The translations under genes were made by a program, and so were the position numbers. DNA of 64,000 nucleotides, from the NCBI GenBank assembly GCA_026169815.1, contig JAPFDT010000054.1, forward strand, positions 51,071 to 115,070. Direction: 5' to 3'. Each line of letters begins with the position of its first letter. The stretch's first letter is position 1. The notes under the pieces were generated by a model. It was given only the letters and a program-made list of their open reading frames with translations, was not told the DNA's origin and searched no databases. This DNA comes from Pseudogracilibacillus sp. (GTDB taxonomy: Bacteria; Bacillota; Bacilli; Bacillales; Amphibacillaceae). Of this stretch, positions 16,592 through 24,857 are shown piece after piece.

Positions 16592-16604
16592 TGCTGATCC
16601 CTAT

Positions 16605-17675
16605 TTAATATTCTGAATCACTTACTTTATAGTAAATATCTTCTTCACTAGGCGCTCCAGCTTCAGTAATAGTAAATCTACTTTGATTTGTATCACTTGG
16701 AAGGACTGGTTCCCCCAGCTTTATCTCAATATTTTCAGAATAAAAAGTTAAAAGTGGAGGTAATTGATTTTCACCCTCTACACTTACGTTAAAAACATAT
16801 GATGTTTCATCACTATATTCATTGGAAAAATCTAAGGTTGACTTTCTTCCATCAACATAAGTTAATTCATCACCTTTAATGGTAACTTGACTTCCTTCAT
16901 GACTATTTTCCCATACTCCTTCAAGCGCTGAATAATTGCCTTCTTGAAAATTCTCATAAACCATTGGCCCTGTTTTATTTTCTAGATTTTCCCATTCAAG
17001 TGTCGTAAGATCAAGGTCATTTTCTAACTCTTTTTCAATCTTTTCAAAATCACCTGCCTCATCTGATACGACATAACTTTCGACATACTCCATCGTTTCT
17101 TTGTCTAACTCATAAAATTCACCAAATCTTTCTCCCTGACCACTTGCCGTCGTGTAGATAAGATTACCGTTTTTCGTAAGTGAATAGCCGCTTCTTTTCA
17201 GCATAGCTCTTCCTGACATTTCGTCTGTGAAAATGGAGACAAGTTCGCCGTCTACAATCGAATATAAATCAATGAGTGAATGACTACCTTGGAGGCCTAG
17301 TGTAATAATTAATTCGTCCACACCATCACCATTCAAATCATAATAGGCTGCAGAAACCCCTTCATGAATACCTCCTTCATAAAAATAATAAAGACCTCCA
17401 CTTTTCACATAGTCAAAACTTGCATTTTCCGCTTCTTCCATAGACATCTCTGTTAATTGTTCATACTCTTTAATGACGTCATCATATAAAGTTAAATCAA
17501 CTGCTTGCTCTTCTTTGTCATTCTCTTCGTCTACCTTTTGATCTACTTCTGTTTCATTTGTTGCTTGTTCTTCTGTGTTATTTGCTTCTTTTTCCACTGT
17601 TTCCTCTACTGTGTTTGACTGACAAGCTACTAACAATAAAATCAGTAAAGGCATTATCATTAATTTCTTCATCAT
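16605..17675 (-). CDS. Lipoprotein of unknown function
   Basis: A 356-residue secreted protein with a lipoprotein signal: MMKKLMIMPLLILLLVACQS ends in a VAC lipobox with Cys at residue 18. A long acidic, low-complexity linker (residues 20-60, Glu/Asn/Thr-rich) is followed by a globular domain containing YYDLNGDGVDELIITLG, a calcium-loop/FG-GAP-like D-x-N-G-D-G-x-x-E motif. A C-terminal beta-rich part follows. GAGGGAG precedes the ATG. Similar lipoproteins with an EF-like loop are frequent in Bacillaceae, with no assigned role. Confidence 0.75.
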   Translation of the reverse strand: MMKKLMIMPLLILLLVACQSNTVEETVEKEANNTEEQATNETEVDQKVDEENDKEEQAVDLTLYDDVIKEYEQLTEMSMEEAENASFDYVKSGGLYYFYEGGIHEGVSAAYYDLNGDGVDELIITLGLQGSHSLIDLYSIVDGELVSIFTDEMSGRAMLKRSGYSLTKNGNLIYTTASGQGERFGEFYELDKETMEYVESYVVSDEAGDFEKIEKELENDLDLTTLEWENLENKTGPMVYENFQEGNYSALEGVWENSHEGSQVTIKGDELTYVDGRKSTLDFSNEYSDETSYVFNVSVEGENQLPPLLTFYSENIEIKLGEPVLPSDTNQSRFTITEAGAPSEEDIYYKVSDSEY

Positions 17676-17784
17676 TTGCTCCCTCTCTACTATGTCATGA
17701 ATTAATTATACACATATTTAACTTTTTCTACGATTGGTTATAAATTTAATATGCTTCAAAATTTTAGCTCATTCAAAAAATAAA

Positions 17785-17804
17785 CAGTCTCCTATAAGAG
17801 ACTG
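17785..17804 (-). terminator. Intrinsic terminator of exoA
   Basis: On the minus strand CAGTCTC/GAGACTG form a 7-bp stem with a 6-base loop followed by TTTATTTTTT, seven bases after the exoA stop. Confidence 0.8.
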
Positions 17805-17810
17805 CTCATC

Positions 17811-18638
17811 TTAAATATCAATTTCTAAATAAATCGGTGTATGGTCTTGTCTTGGACCAGAATCAATCATTTCTGATTTTTCAACCTTATCTTTCACACG
17901 GTCACTCACGATCCAGTAATCAATTCTCCATCCTGAATTGTTGATCTTACTCGTTTTCGCTCGTTGTGCCCACCATGAATAAATACCTTCGACATCTCCA
18001 TGAATGTGACGAAAAGTATCTGTAAAACCATTTTTTAACAATGTCGTAAAGCCTGCACGCTCTTCTTCCGTAAACCCTGCTGAATTGCGATTATTATTTG
18101 GGTTTGCTAGGTCAATTTCTTTATGAGCTACATTAAAATCTCCAGTAGCTAAAACAACTTTCTTCTCGTCCAACTCTCTTACATAAGCAGCATATTTTTC
18201 ATCCCATATTTGACGGTCTCCTAAACGTACTAGTTCGTTACCAGCGTTTGGGGTATATACTTGCGTGATATAAAAGTCATCAAACTCTAATGTGATCATA
18301 CGACCTTCATCATCCATCGTTCCAGGTGCATCAATTTTAGGATATGTTACTTCAGGTGTGAAATGATTTTTATATAAAAACATTGTTCCCGCATAACCTT
18401 TACGTGCTGGTTCAACAGATGAACGCCATACAATCTCATAAGATGGAAAATGTTCCTCTAATATTTGTAAGTGCTTTTTACTTGGTCCTGCCTGTGGTAA
18501 TTTTGTCTCTTGAATGGCGATTACATCTGCATCATAGTCTATCACAGTTTGTAATACATCACGTGACATATGTGCACGATTTGAATCACTCGTTAATGCT
18601 GCATTTAATGAATCTATATTCCATGAAATTAACTTCAT
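17811..18638 (-). CDS. exoA: Exodeoxyribonuclease III / AP endonuclease
   Basis: A 275-residue Mg-dependent AP endonuclease and 3'-5' exonuclease for base-excision repair. It has the ExoIII/APE motifs LISWNID at the N-terminus, IQETKLP (metal Glu), TVYTPNAG-like QVYTPNAG, GDFNVAH, WRIDYWIVS and the final DHTPIYLEID. Length matches the longer exoA form of lactobacilli/streptococci and some Bacillaceae. AAAGGAGT precedes the ATG, and that ribosome site lies inside the displaced 3' tail of rlmD, whose TAA overlaps the ATG by one base. The gene therefore originally followed rlmD in a coupled pair and lost that upstream context when the ICE inserted. Confidence 0.95.
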   Translation of the reverse strand: MKLISWNIDSLNAALTSDSNRAHMSRDVLQTVIDYDADVIAIQETKLPQAGPSKKHLQILEEHFPSYEIVWRSSVEPARKGYAGTMFLYKNHFTPEVTYPKIDAPGTMDDEGRMITLEFDDFYITQVYTPNAGNELVRLGDRQIWDEKYAAYVRELDEKKVVLATGDFNVAHKEIDLANPNNNRNSAGFTEEERAGFTTLLKNGFTDTFRHIHGDVEGIYSWWAQRAKTSKINNSGWRIDYWIVSDRVKDKVEKSEMIDSGPRQDHTPIYLEIDI

Positions 18639-18700
18639 TATTCTACTCCTTTAACTTTTTCTTCATTTTCCCTCGTTAACAACGCCACCAACTCGACATG
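18638..18700 (-). pseudogene. Displaced chromosomal 3' tail of rlmD (rumA)
   Basis: Read on the minus strand the 21 codons spell HVELVALLTRENEEKVKGVE and TAA, which continues the rlmD reading frame (…YHVE…). At the other ICE end rlmD now finishes HVECVSLLQRETI. Over the first 24 bases the two copies agree at about 17 positions, including CATGT and CGTTG. The TAA overlaps the exoA ATG. I conclude that this is the original rlmD end, cut off by the ICE 28.4 kb away. Confidence 0.88.
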
Positions 18701-20453
18701 TGTCGTCACTACTATGTGAACACAATTTATTATCCTCGTTGACTGCATGTGAACACAATTCGTTAGATGTTTTTGTGTTTTCTTTTTTCGCATTTCTTCG
18801 TGCAGGTTTAAATTTTTCACCATCAAGACTATTACTTAAACCTGTTTTATATACAAACGTAATCATGGCAGGATCTTTGTTTCCATCTTCATCTATTCCA
18901 CCTACAATTAATTTCTCAACGACACTTTCAAATACATATCGGTCAAACGTTTCAATCACTTCATTTTGTTCCAATACTTTTTTGAAAGCTAACAAGCGTT
19001 TTTTAATATCCTTTTCTTCTTCTAAATTCGTTAAGGATTTTTCTCTTGTTTGTACTTTCTCATTAATCTCTTGCATCAGTGAATTATATTTATCTTCATA
19101 CGTATCTTTATCGATAATATTCTCCAGTCTCATATCCACTAATTTATTCTTTTTGTTCTCTAATCCTTGAATTTCTTTTTCCACTTTAGCTATTTCCTTA
19201 TGAATCGTATTAGAACTCAATGTATCTTCCATTCGTTGCAAAAATTCTTCTAATACATCCTTGTTATTATTACACATAATTCTGTAACTTTCTAGAAAGG
19301 CTTTTTCAATAGCTTCTTCTGGTATTCCTTTACTATCTGGACAAAACTTTTTGCCCTTCTTAGTACTTGTAACACACTGCCATATCGTTTTATTATATTT
19401 TGTACCACTATGCCATCTGCGTCTTGTTAATGTGCTATCACAATAAGCACAATCAATCATACAACTGAACGCGTATTTACGACTAAACTTCTCCCGCTTC
19501 CCGCCGTTATTTGCTACTGTATTTCGTCCTCGATTTCTTCTCATTCTGATTTCCTGTGCTTTATCAAATATTTCAGCGCTAACAATTGCTTCATGGTGAT
19601 TTCGTAAATAATACTGATCTTCCTCACCAAAATTTTCTAATCGTCGTTTTGTAATGGGATCTAATGTAAATGTTTTTCCCATCAAAATATCGCCTTTATA
19701 TTTTTCATTCTTTATAATTCCAAGTACAGTTGTTTCAGCCCATGTTGGAGTACCTCTCTTTGTTTTGTAGCCTAAATTCTCTAACTCCCTTGAGATGATA
19801 CTCCCTCCTGCTCCTTCAACATACCTTTGAAAAATATAACGAACAATTTCCGCTTCTTTTTCATTTACTGAGATACTTTTATCTTCTGGATGATAGTCAT
19901 AACCAAGACATCCTTGAAAACCAACTAACTCTCCACGTTGCATTTTCATCTTTAATCCTTTTTTAACATTTGCAGATATATTTTCAACTTCCTGTTGTGC
20001 AACTGAACTTAAAACGACAAGTAACAATTCACCATCCATCGTCAATGTATTAATTTTTTCATCTTCAAAATAAACAGCTATATCTCTTTCTTTTAACATA
20101 CGAACATATTTCAACGTATCTAATGTGTTCCTTGCAAATCTAGATATTGATTTCGTAATCACCATATCAATATCTCCATTCATACAGTCATTAATCATTC
20201 GTTGAAAATCTTCACGTTTAGTAATCTGTGTACCTGTGATGGCTTCATCCGCATAGATATCGGCTAACACCCATTCTACATTTTTCTGAATTAAATCAGA
20301 GTAATAAGAGACTTGTGATTTATAGCTACTTAACTGATCTTCTGAATCTGTACTTACTCTACAATAGGCTGCTACTCTAAGCTGTTTTATTTCTTTTCCA
20401 CGTTTCTGATTGGCTAAGTCACTATTGGCACGAATCACTTCTACCTTTGACAT
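18663..20453 (-). CDS. Large serine recombinase (ICE integrase)
   Basis: A 596-residue site-specific recombinase that should catalyse integration and excision. Residues 25-170 form the resolvase catalytic domain with RVAAYCRVSTDSEDQ (nucleophile Ser34) and ITKSISRFARN. A recombinase domain (residues about 190-300) follows, then a zinc ribbon (CAYCDSTL … WQC … FCPDS) and a coiled coil (residues about 420-500). It is similar in build to TndX/TnpX-type integrases. GGAGG precedes the ATG. Unusually, the last ten or so codons (after DDTC) lie in host DNA beyond the attL core, so its C-terminus is completed by rlmD sequence in another frame. Confidence 0.93.
   Translation of the reverse strand: MSKVEVIRANSDLANQKRGKEIKQLRVAAYCRVSTDSEDQLSSYKSQVSYYSDLIQKNVEWVLADIYADEAITGTQITKREDFQRMINDCMNGDIDMVITKSISRFARNTLDTLKYVRMLKERDIAVYFEDEKINTLTMDGELLLVVLSSVAQQEVENISANVKKGLKMKMQRGELVGFQGCLGYDYHPEDKSISVNEKEAEIVRYIFQRYVEGAGGSIISRELENLGYKTKRGTPTWAETTVLGIIKNEKYKGDILMGKTFTLDPITKRRLENFGEEDQYYLRNHHEAIVSAEIFDKAQEIRMRRNRGRNTVANNGGKREKFSRKYAFSCMIDCAYCDSTLTRRRWHSGTKYNKTIWQCVTSTKKGKKFCPDSKGIPEEAIEKAFLESYRIMCNNNKDVLEEFLQRMEDTLSSNTIHKEIAKVEKEIQGLENKKNKLVDMRLENIIDKDTYEDKYNSLMQEINEKVQTREKSLTNLEEEKDIKKRLLAFKKVLEQNEVIETFDRYVFESVVEKLIVGGIDEDGNKDPAMITFVYKTGLSNSLDGEKFKPARRNAKKENTKTSNELCSHAVNEDNKLCSHSSDDTCRVGGVVNEGK
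18691..18700. other. attL core of the ICE
   Basis: The plus-strand sequence ACTCGACATG corresponds to ACTCCACATG at 47125-47134 (attR). The element lies to its right and the chromosomal rlmD tail to its left. The one mismatch places the crossover in the ACATG part. The assignment follows from the split rlmD reading frame. Confidence 0.75.
18714..18760. repeat. 14-bp direct repeat inside the recombinase 3' end, near attL
   Basis: ATGTGAACACAATT occurs at 18714-18727 and 18747-18760, exactly 33 bases apart (three helical turns). In protein it gives two LCSH motifs eleven residues apart. Its closeness to attL suggests a recombinase or accessory-factor binding site, but a protein-level repeat is equally possible. 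Confidence 0.5.
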
Positions 20454-20513
20454 AACAGTTCCTCCTTTTGTGTTCCTATCTACTTTCTATTGTATCGCCA
20501 ATAGAAACACAAT

Positions 20514-20648
20514 TCAGCCTGTAATATCCGAAATGATGCCATATTCTTTCATTAATTTACTTTTCACCACGTAATATTCTTTTTCGGTAATCAATTTACG
20601 GGTTAGCAGTTGTTTTAACATAGCAATTTGCATACTATAAAGAATCAA
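20514..20648 (-). CDS. Small SHOCT-like ORF next to the recombinase (44 residues)
   Basis: The frame encodes MILYSMQIAMLKQLLTRKLI and TEKEYYVVKSKLMKEYGIIS, ending DITG. The pattern L--LL--KLITE-EY---K-KL---YGI resembles the short helical SHOCT-type motif found next to serine recombinases in many Bacillota elements. It could be a recombination directionality or accessory factor, but this is only inference. The TTG at 20648 has no close ribosome site, and ATG 20633 is the alternative start. It ends 60 bases before the recombinase on the same strand. Confidence 0.6.
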   Translation of the reverse strand: MILYSMQIAMLKQLLTRKLITEKEYYVVKSKLMKEYGIISDITG

Positions 20649-21100
20649 ATTTTGTTTCAAAAAACACGCCCCCTTATAATTAATTAAAAATCAGACGGCT
20701 GTCGGTACAGCTCCACGGGAATTTCACCCCTGCAAGTATTTCTTCCAGCCCTACTCATAGCTTGCGACGCTTTGAACGCTCGAACCATGACGGTAGGGGA
20801 GTATCATTATCCTAACTGATGAGTTATCGCCAGCAATCCACCACAATTGCATTAGATTCATAGATAATCGCTCGTTTCTCACGAAAGTCGTGGCGTATGA
20901 ATCGAGTAGCTCGTCATCAGTAGAATGTATCTGATTTTTGTTTATACTGCACGTAGTTATCTTCCGTGCTTTCTTTGTCAAAGAACATCGGCTTGTCAGC
21001 CTATCAAAATATACTCGAAACAGCATACTTTAATAGAATGACAAACATCTAGTCAGGAAGCGTGTAACGCTCCAGCACGCTTCCGCGAATGGAGAATTGA
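20649..21100. other. Unassigned region downstream of orf8, relatively GC-rich
   Basis: An open frame on the minus strand (20751-21026, 91 codons) lacks a ribosome site and resembles no family, so I do not call it a gene. The DNA is noticeably richer in GC than its surroundings and has hairpins: GCTGT/ACAGC near 20700 and GAAGCGTG (21057-21064)/CACGCTTC (21076-21083), the latter right after orf8 and possibly its terminator. In Tn916 this position holds xis. No excisionase-like protein is visible here. Confidence 0.4.
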
Positions 21101-21331
21101 TTATTTGATTTCAAAAGACAAAATTTTAGTAATCAGTCGAGTTTGCATTCTACCATGTAGCATTTCATCAACAACCATTTGTTGATTCCCATATTCATCT
21201 TTCATGGGACGTAAGGAGCGTTTTGAGATATAACCTCTATAATGTTTTACAATGTGATTAATTGCTTCTGTATCACCATCGGTCGCTTTTAAAATAAGAG
21301 AGAAGGGAATCATAGGGTATTTTGTTTTCAA
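21101..21331 (-). CDS. Tn916 Orf8-like protein
   Basis: A 76-residue protein matching Tn916 Orf8: IPFSLILKATDGDTEAINHI, VKHYRGYISKRSLRP, DEMLHGRMQTRLITKILSFEI. It has the helix-turn-helix_16 style found in proteins next to sigma-like Orf7, and probably acts with Orf7 in ICE regulation. Its start overlaps the orf7 stop by 4 bases. Precise biochemical function is not known. Confidence 0.85.
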   Translation of the reverse strand: MKTKYPMIPFSLILKATDGDTEAINHIVKHYRGYISKRSLRPMKDEYGNQQMVVDEMLHGRMQTRLITKILSFEIK

Positions 21332-21750
21332 TCTGTATTCTCCTCCATAAATTTTTTAATAGAAGCTAGTCCACTAGTTCGGTGACGATAGACTGTTGAA
21401 CGATTTAATTTCAATAACTCTGCAATCTCGGTATCGCTCATATCCATAAAATAATAAAGTAAAACAATGTTACGTTTTTTATCTGCCAGATTCCTTAGTG
21501 CTTCACTTAACAAATCACTTTCCACACCAATACTTAAACCGTTCAATCTGAAAATCTGCAAATCACTTGAATAGTTATCGATGGTAGAAAGCTGATTGAC
21601 TAGATAATCTCCTATATCAGAGAAGGAAACTTCTTGTTTTGAAATACTCGATAGATGTTTGAAATAATTTTTACGTTCATCTTCCATCGCACGCTTACAG
21701 ATATAATCAAACTGGTTTTCTATGGTTGCTTGAAAAGAAGATGGCTTCAT
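21328..21750 (-). CDS. Tn916 Orf7-like sigma-70-type regulator
   Basis: A 140-residue protein matching Tn916 Orf7. The C-terminal half has a sigma region-4-like helix-turn-helix (LADKKRNIVLLYYFMDMSDT, EIAELLKLNRSTVYRHRTSG). In Tn916, Orf7 and Orf8 raise transcription of the recombination and transfer genes. The start is ATG 21750, preceded by GGGGGTGAG; the longer upstream frame crosses a terminator hairpin and is not used. Orf8 overlaps the 3' end. Confidence 0.9.
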   Translation of the reverse strand: MKPSSFQATIENQFDYICKRAMEDERKNYFKHLSSISKQEVSFSDIGDYLVNQLSTIDNYSSDLQIFRLNGLSIGVESDLLSEALRNLADKKRNIVLLYYFMDMSDTEIAELLKLNRSTVYRHRTSGLASIKKFMEENTD

Positions 21751-21888
21751 TTTTCTCACCCCCTTTCTCGTCATGAAAGGAAGTGAGCTATGCTCTTTTG
21801 TCCCCCTTTGTACTAAGTCCCAATACAAAAGAGCTGTTTGTTGCATATTTGATAAAAAAACTTTTAAAAAAGTTTTCAGCAAACAAAA

Positions 21889-21926
21889 AAACACATAAAC
21901 AGATGGCTCAGTCTGTTTATGTGTTT
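21889..21926 (-). terminator. Terminator/attenuator upstream of orf7
   Basis: AAACACATAAACAGA and TCTGTTTATGTGTTT form a perfect 15-bp stem with an 8-base loop, followed on the minus strand by TTTTTTTG. It lies 139 bases upstream of orf7, so transcripts entering from the cargo genes must pass it. This recalls the attenuator of Tn916 located before orf7/orf8. Confidence 0.85.
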
Positions 21927-21939
21927 TAATAGTTCGCAC

Positions 21940-22341
21940 TATGGTCTCTAGAAAACCACATTTATAAGCGTTTTTATCTAGGGTGGGTGGATAACCTTTT
22001 TTAATAAGGGGTCAGAGAACAAACATTGTTGAATAACAATATATTGCATGACGACTACCTCCTAGGAGCCGTCATCTTTTTAAAAAAGATTAAACTTCGT
22101 ACACCATCTGTAAATTTTGTATAAAAAGAAAGACGGCGGCTATTTAAACCGTCGTCTGGAAAGGGAATATCATTTTAAGGCATGAAAAGAGCACTGCCAG
22201 ATAACGGTTTTTTTTATTGCCGTTCGGCAGTATCTTTTGTTGTATAAAGTAAACAATAGGAACCGTGTAACCACATAGTACGTTTTTCTATACCTGTCTC
22301 TAGTTTAACAGGAACAGTAAAATGTATAGAGGTGGTTTATT
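21940..22341. promoter_or_regulatory. Hairpin-rich control region between orf7 and orf9
   Basis: No gene. Three hairpins follow one another: ATGACG/CGTCAT with an inner CTCC/GGAG (22048-22075, then CTTTTT), AGACGGCGG/CCGTCGTCT with a G-U pair (22131-22157), and ACTGCC…AACGG/CCGTT…GGCAGT (22193-22231). Divergent promoters for orf9 (plus) and orf7/8 (minus) should lie here. In Tn916 the corresponding region controls conjugation. Confidence 0.6.
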
Positions 22342-22689
22342 ATGCGTAAAAAAGAAGATAAATATGATTTTAGAGCGTTTGGGCTTACGATAAAAGAAGC
22401 CCGTACAAAACAAGGTTTAACCCGAGAACAGGTAGGGGCATCAATAGAGATTGACCCACGCTATTTAACGAACATTGAGAATAAAGGGCAACATCCTAGC
22501 ATACAGGTACTATATGATCTTGTATCATTGTTAAATGTATCTGTTGATGAGTTTTTCTTGCCTGATTCTAAAGTGACGAAAAGTAGCAGAAGAAGACATT
22601 TAGAAAAACAACTTGATAGTTTAACAGATCGTGACCTTGTTATTATGGAAAGTGTTGCTGATGGAATACTAAAATCTAAAGAGGTATGA
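22342..22689 (+). CDS. Tn916 Orf9-like transcriptional repressor
   Basis: A 115-residue XRE/Cro-C1 protein matching Orf9 of Tn916. The helix-turn-helix lies at residues 13-68: [40 protein letters not shown]. It is the only ICE core gene on the plus strand, divergent from orf7/orf8, as in Tn916, where it represses their transcription. GAGGTGG lies before the ATG. Confidence 0.88.
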   Translation: MRKKEDKYDFRAFGLTIKEARTKQGLTREQVGASIEIDPRYLTNIENKGQHPSIQVLYDLVSLLNVSVDEFFLPDSKVTKSSRRRHLEKQLDSLTDRDLVIMESVADGILKSKEV

Positions 22690-23006
22690 AATAATTAATT
22701 TCTTCACTTATCATAGACAATTTACCTTTAGGCTTAGGAATAAATTTTGAAACAAATTATTAATTATGCTTTTATTTGATATACAACAGATTACATTGCT
22801 GCCACAATAAGATATTGAAATATATATTGAAATAACTAATCTTAATTAATCTATCTTCACTATAATAACAGTCTTAAAGTGGCAGTTTTACCTTAGTATA
22901 GAGCATAACCCCCAAAGAACATTTTTTGGCTGTCTTGACTGCAAAGCGTGACCGTTTCGCCTTCAACCATATTTTGCAAATACCATTAAAAGGACGGCTT
23001 TTTCAC
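22690..23006. other. Intergenic region between orf9 and the BceB-like gene
   Basis: No gene is visible. Downstream of both convergent genes the DNA carries short GC-richer words (CAAAGCGTGACCG) like those found at the corresponding place in Tn916 relatives. No clear terminator stem with a T-run was found by eye. Confidence 0.3.
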
Positions 23007-24857
23007 TTACTCTACTAACTTTTTCAGGTACGTCTTCCGTATGATAAAAAAGCTAAGAACAAACAACAGCAAAATAATTCCTACACCAACCGCAGTCATC
23101 TGAAAAAATGCTGGCGAAAGTGCATCACGAATACTGAATAACACGAGAGATAATAATATCGCTGCAAATGTAAAAGGAACAAAAATCAATATTGACAATT
23201 CTCTTGTCACAATAGAACTAATTTCTTTAATAGATAGTCCGATTTTGCGAATGCCTAAATATTTTTCTTTTTCTCCCGCCATCGATGTCTGCAAGTAAAA
23301 ATAGAGAATACTCATGGCTGCACTTAAAAAAATCAGACTGAGCATAAAACCTATAAAGAAGATGATACTCTTTATAAATGACTCGGTATCATATAATGAA
23401 ATTTTTGATGTGACCAATCGCTCACCTGGTTCTGTCATGATTTGTGATTCTATTTTTTCCGCTACATCCAGTTTCTCTGTCCACTCCTCCAATTCATAGG
23501 CGAATACGTGATATTCTGGATAATTGATTTCTTCATAAATCACATCTGGTATAACATAATATACTTCGCGTAAACCTGTTGAAAGTATCAATTGTTCTCC
23601 TAATCCTACATACTGAAGTTCTTCATCCACATAATCCTGAATGGTATCTGTACTTGGAGTCCTTCCTTCATTACCTGCTACAACATAGTATTCATTATCA
23701 TTAAGTGTCATAGCTTGGTGTGTACCAAGTGCATTGAAATTGGCATTCGACATAAAGCCAATCCTGCGGTCTTCATCTGTTTTGAACGCAGATTGATAAG
23801 CATCGTAATCTCCCACGTTCTGCTCAAGGGTTGTCTCCATAAATTCAATATCTTGCTGTTCTTGGTCTATTGGATTATCTGGAAGTGAAATGTATTGAAA
23901 GCTATACGGATATACAGCTTCCGTATCTTCTTCAACATTATAATACGAACTGTACAAAACACTCGTAGTAACAAATACTGCAAGCAGTAAAATACTAAGT
24001 AAATAAATAATATGTGCATGCGAATTGCCTTTGGCTTGTAAATTTGATACAAATAACATATTTGTTTTTCGATAATACGATGTGCTTTTTTGCAATTTTC
24101 GAATAGCAAACAAGATTCCTTGGGTCAATACAAAATAAATTGTAATTAATAGGCTAATAAACAAAATAATATAGTAAACAATACCTAAACTTTCAATGAT
24201 ACCTGGACTTACTTTGAAAAATAGTAATAAAACTGCATTCACTAAGATGGATAATAGGAACTTCCACGGAGTTGGACGTATTATTTTTTCCTGTGTTACA
24301 TCTGCCTTTAACAGTTGTACAGCTTCTTCTTTTTTGATAAATCGTGTCGTAAATTTAGAAACAATTAAAAATAACACACTAAATAAAATTAATGTCATTA
24401 TAATAGCCTGAACTGGGACATACATTCCAAAGCTATCTGCCTGTAAGACATTTTTAACAATCATTAAAAAAAGAGGAGAAACGATTAATCCTACAACAAT
24501 TGCTGTAATAATTGCAACAACAGCAATCAACATATTTTCTCGAAATACCATTTTCTGCACTTGCTTCATCGATGCCCCAGAAATGATAAAGACTCCAAGA
24601 CTTTTGGTTTTCTTCTTTAAAAAAGCCAGCATCGAATAAATGATAAAAATAAAAGAAAAAATATAGACAATAAAACTACAAAAAATCATTATCATTCCGA
24701 GTGAGCTATTTGGATTGATTGCATCCATCATTGGATGAAAAGCAGTGATCAAAAAAAAGAAAAAGACTAAAATAGAAAAGACGCTACTTAGAAAATAGGA
24801 AATATAGGTCCACTTATCACGTAAAATATTTTGAATGACAATGTGATTAAAACTCAT
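23007..24857 (-). CDS. BceB-type ABC transporter permease
   Basis: A 616-residue FtsX-superfamily permease of the BceAB class, which frees lipid II or undecaprenyl targets from antibiotic peptides (bacitracin, lantibiotics) and also acts as sensor for its kinase. About ten membrane helices are visible. An extracellular domain of about 200 residues lies between helices 7 and 8 (about residues 310-510, TEAVYPYSFQYISLP … MTEPGERLVTSK), the BceB hallmark. The start is ATG 24857, inside the 3' end of the BceA gene, so translation is coupled. It ends the BceRSAB operon of the ICE. Confidence 0.9.
   Translation of the reverse strand: MSFNHIVIQNILRDKWTYISYFLSSVFSILVFFFFLITAFHPMMDAINPNSSLGMIMIFCSFIVYIFSFIFIIYSMLAFLKKKTKSLGVFIISGASMKQVQKMVFRENMLIAVVAIITAIVVGLIVSPLFLMIVKNVLQADSFGMYVPVQAIIMTLILFSVLFLIVSKFTTRFIKKEEAVQLLKADVTQEKIIRPTPWKFLLSILVNAVLLLFFKVSPGIIESLGIVYYIILFISLLITIYFVLTQGILFAIRKLQKSTSYYRKTNMLFVSNLQAKGNSHAHIIYLLSILLLAVFVTTSVLYSSYYNVEEDTEAVYPYSFQYISLPDNPIDQEQQDIEFMETTLEQNVGDYDAYQSAFKTDEDRRIGFMSNANFNALGTHQAMTLNDNEYYVVAGNEGRTPSTDTIQDYVDEELQYVGLGEQLILSTGLREVYYVIPDVIYEEINYPEYHVFAYELEEWTEKLDVAEKIESQIMTEPGERLVTSKISLYDTESFIKSIIFFIGFMLSLIFLSAAMSILYFYLQTSMAGEKEKYLGIRKIGLSIKEISSIVTRELSILIFVPFTFAAILLSLVLFSIRDALSPAFFQMTAVGVGIILLLFVLSFFIIRKTYLKKLVE

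Noticed and set aside
18638..18826. 62-codon frame overlapping the recombinase end as a gene
   Set aside because: Only its last 20 codons are meaningful, as the displaced rlmD tail. The start has no ribosome site and overlaps the recombinase.
20751..21026. 91-codon frame downstream of orf8
   Set aside because: No ribosome site, atypical composition and no recognisable domain. Kept only as an unassigned region.
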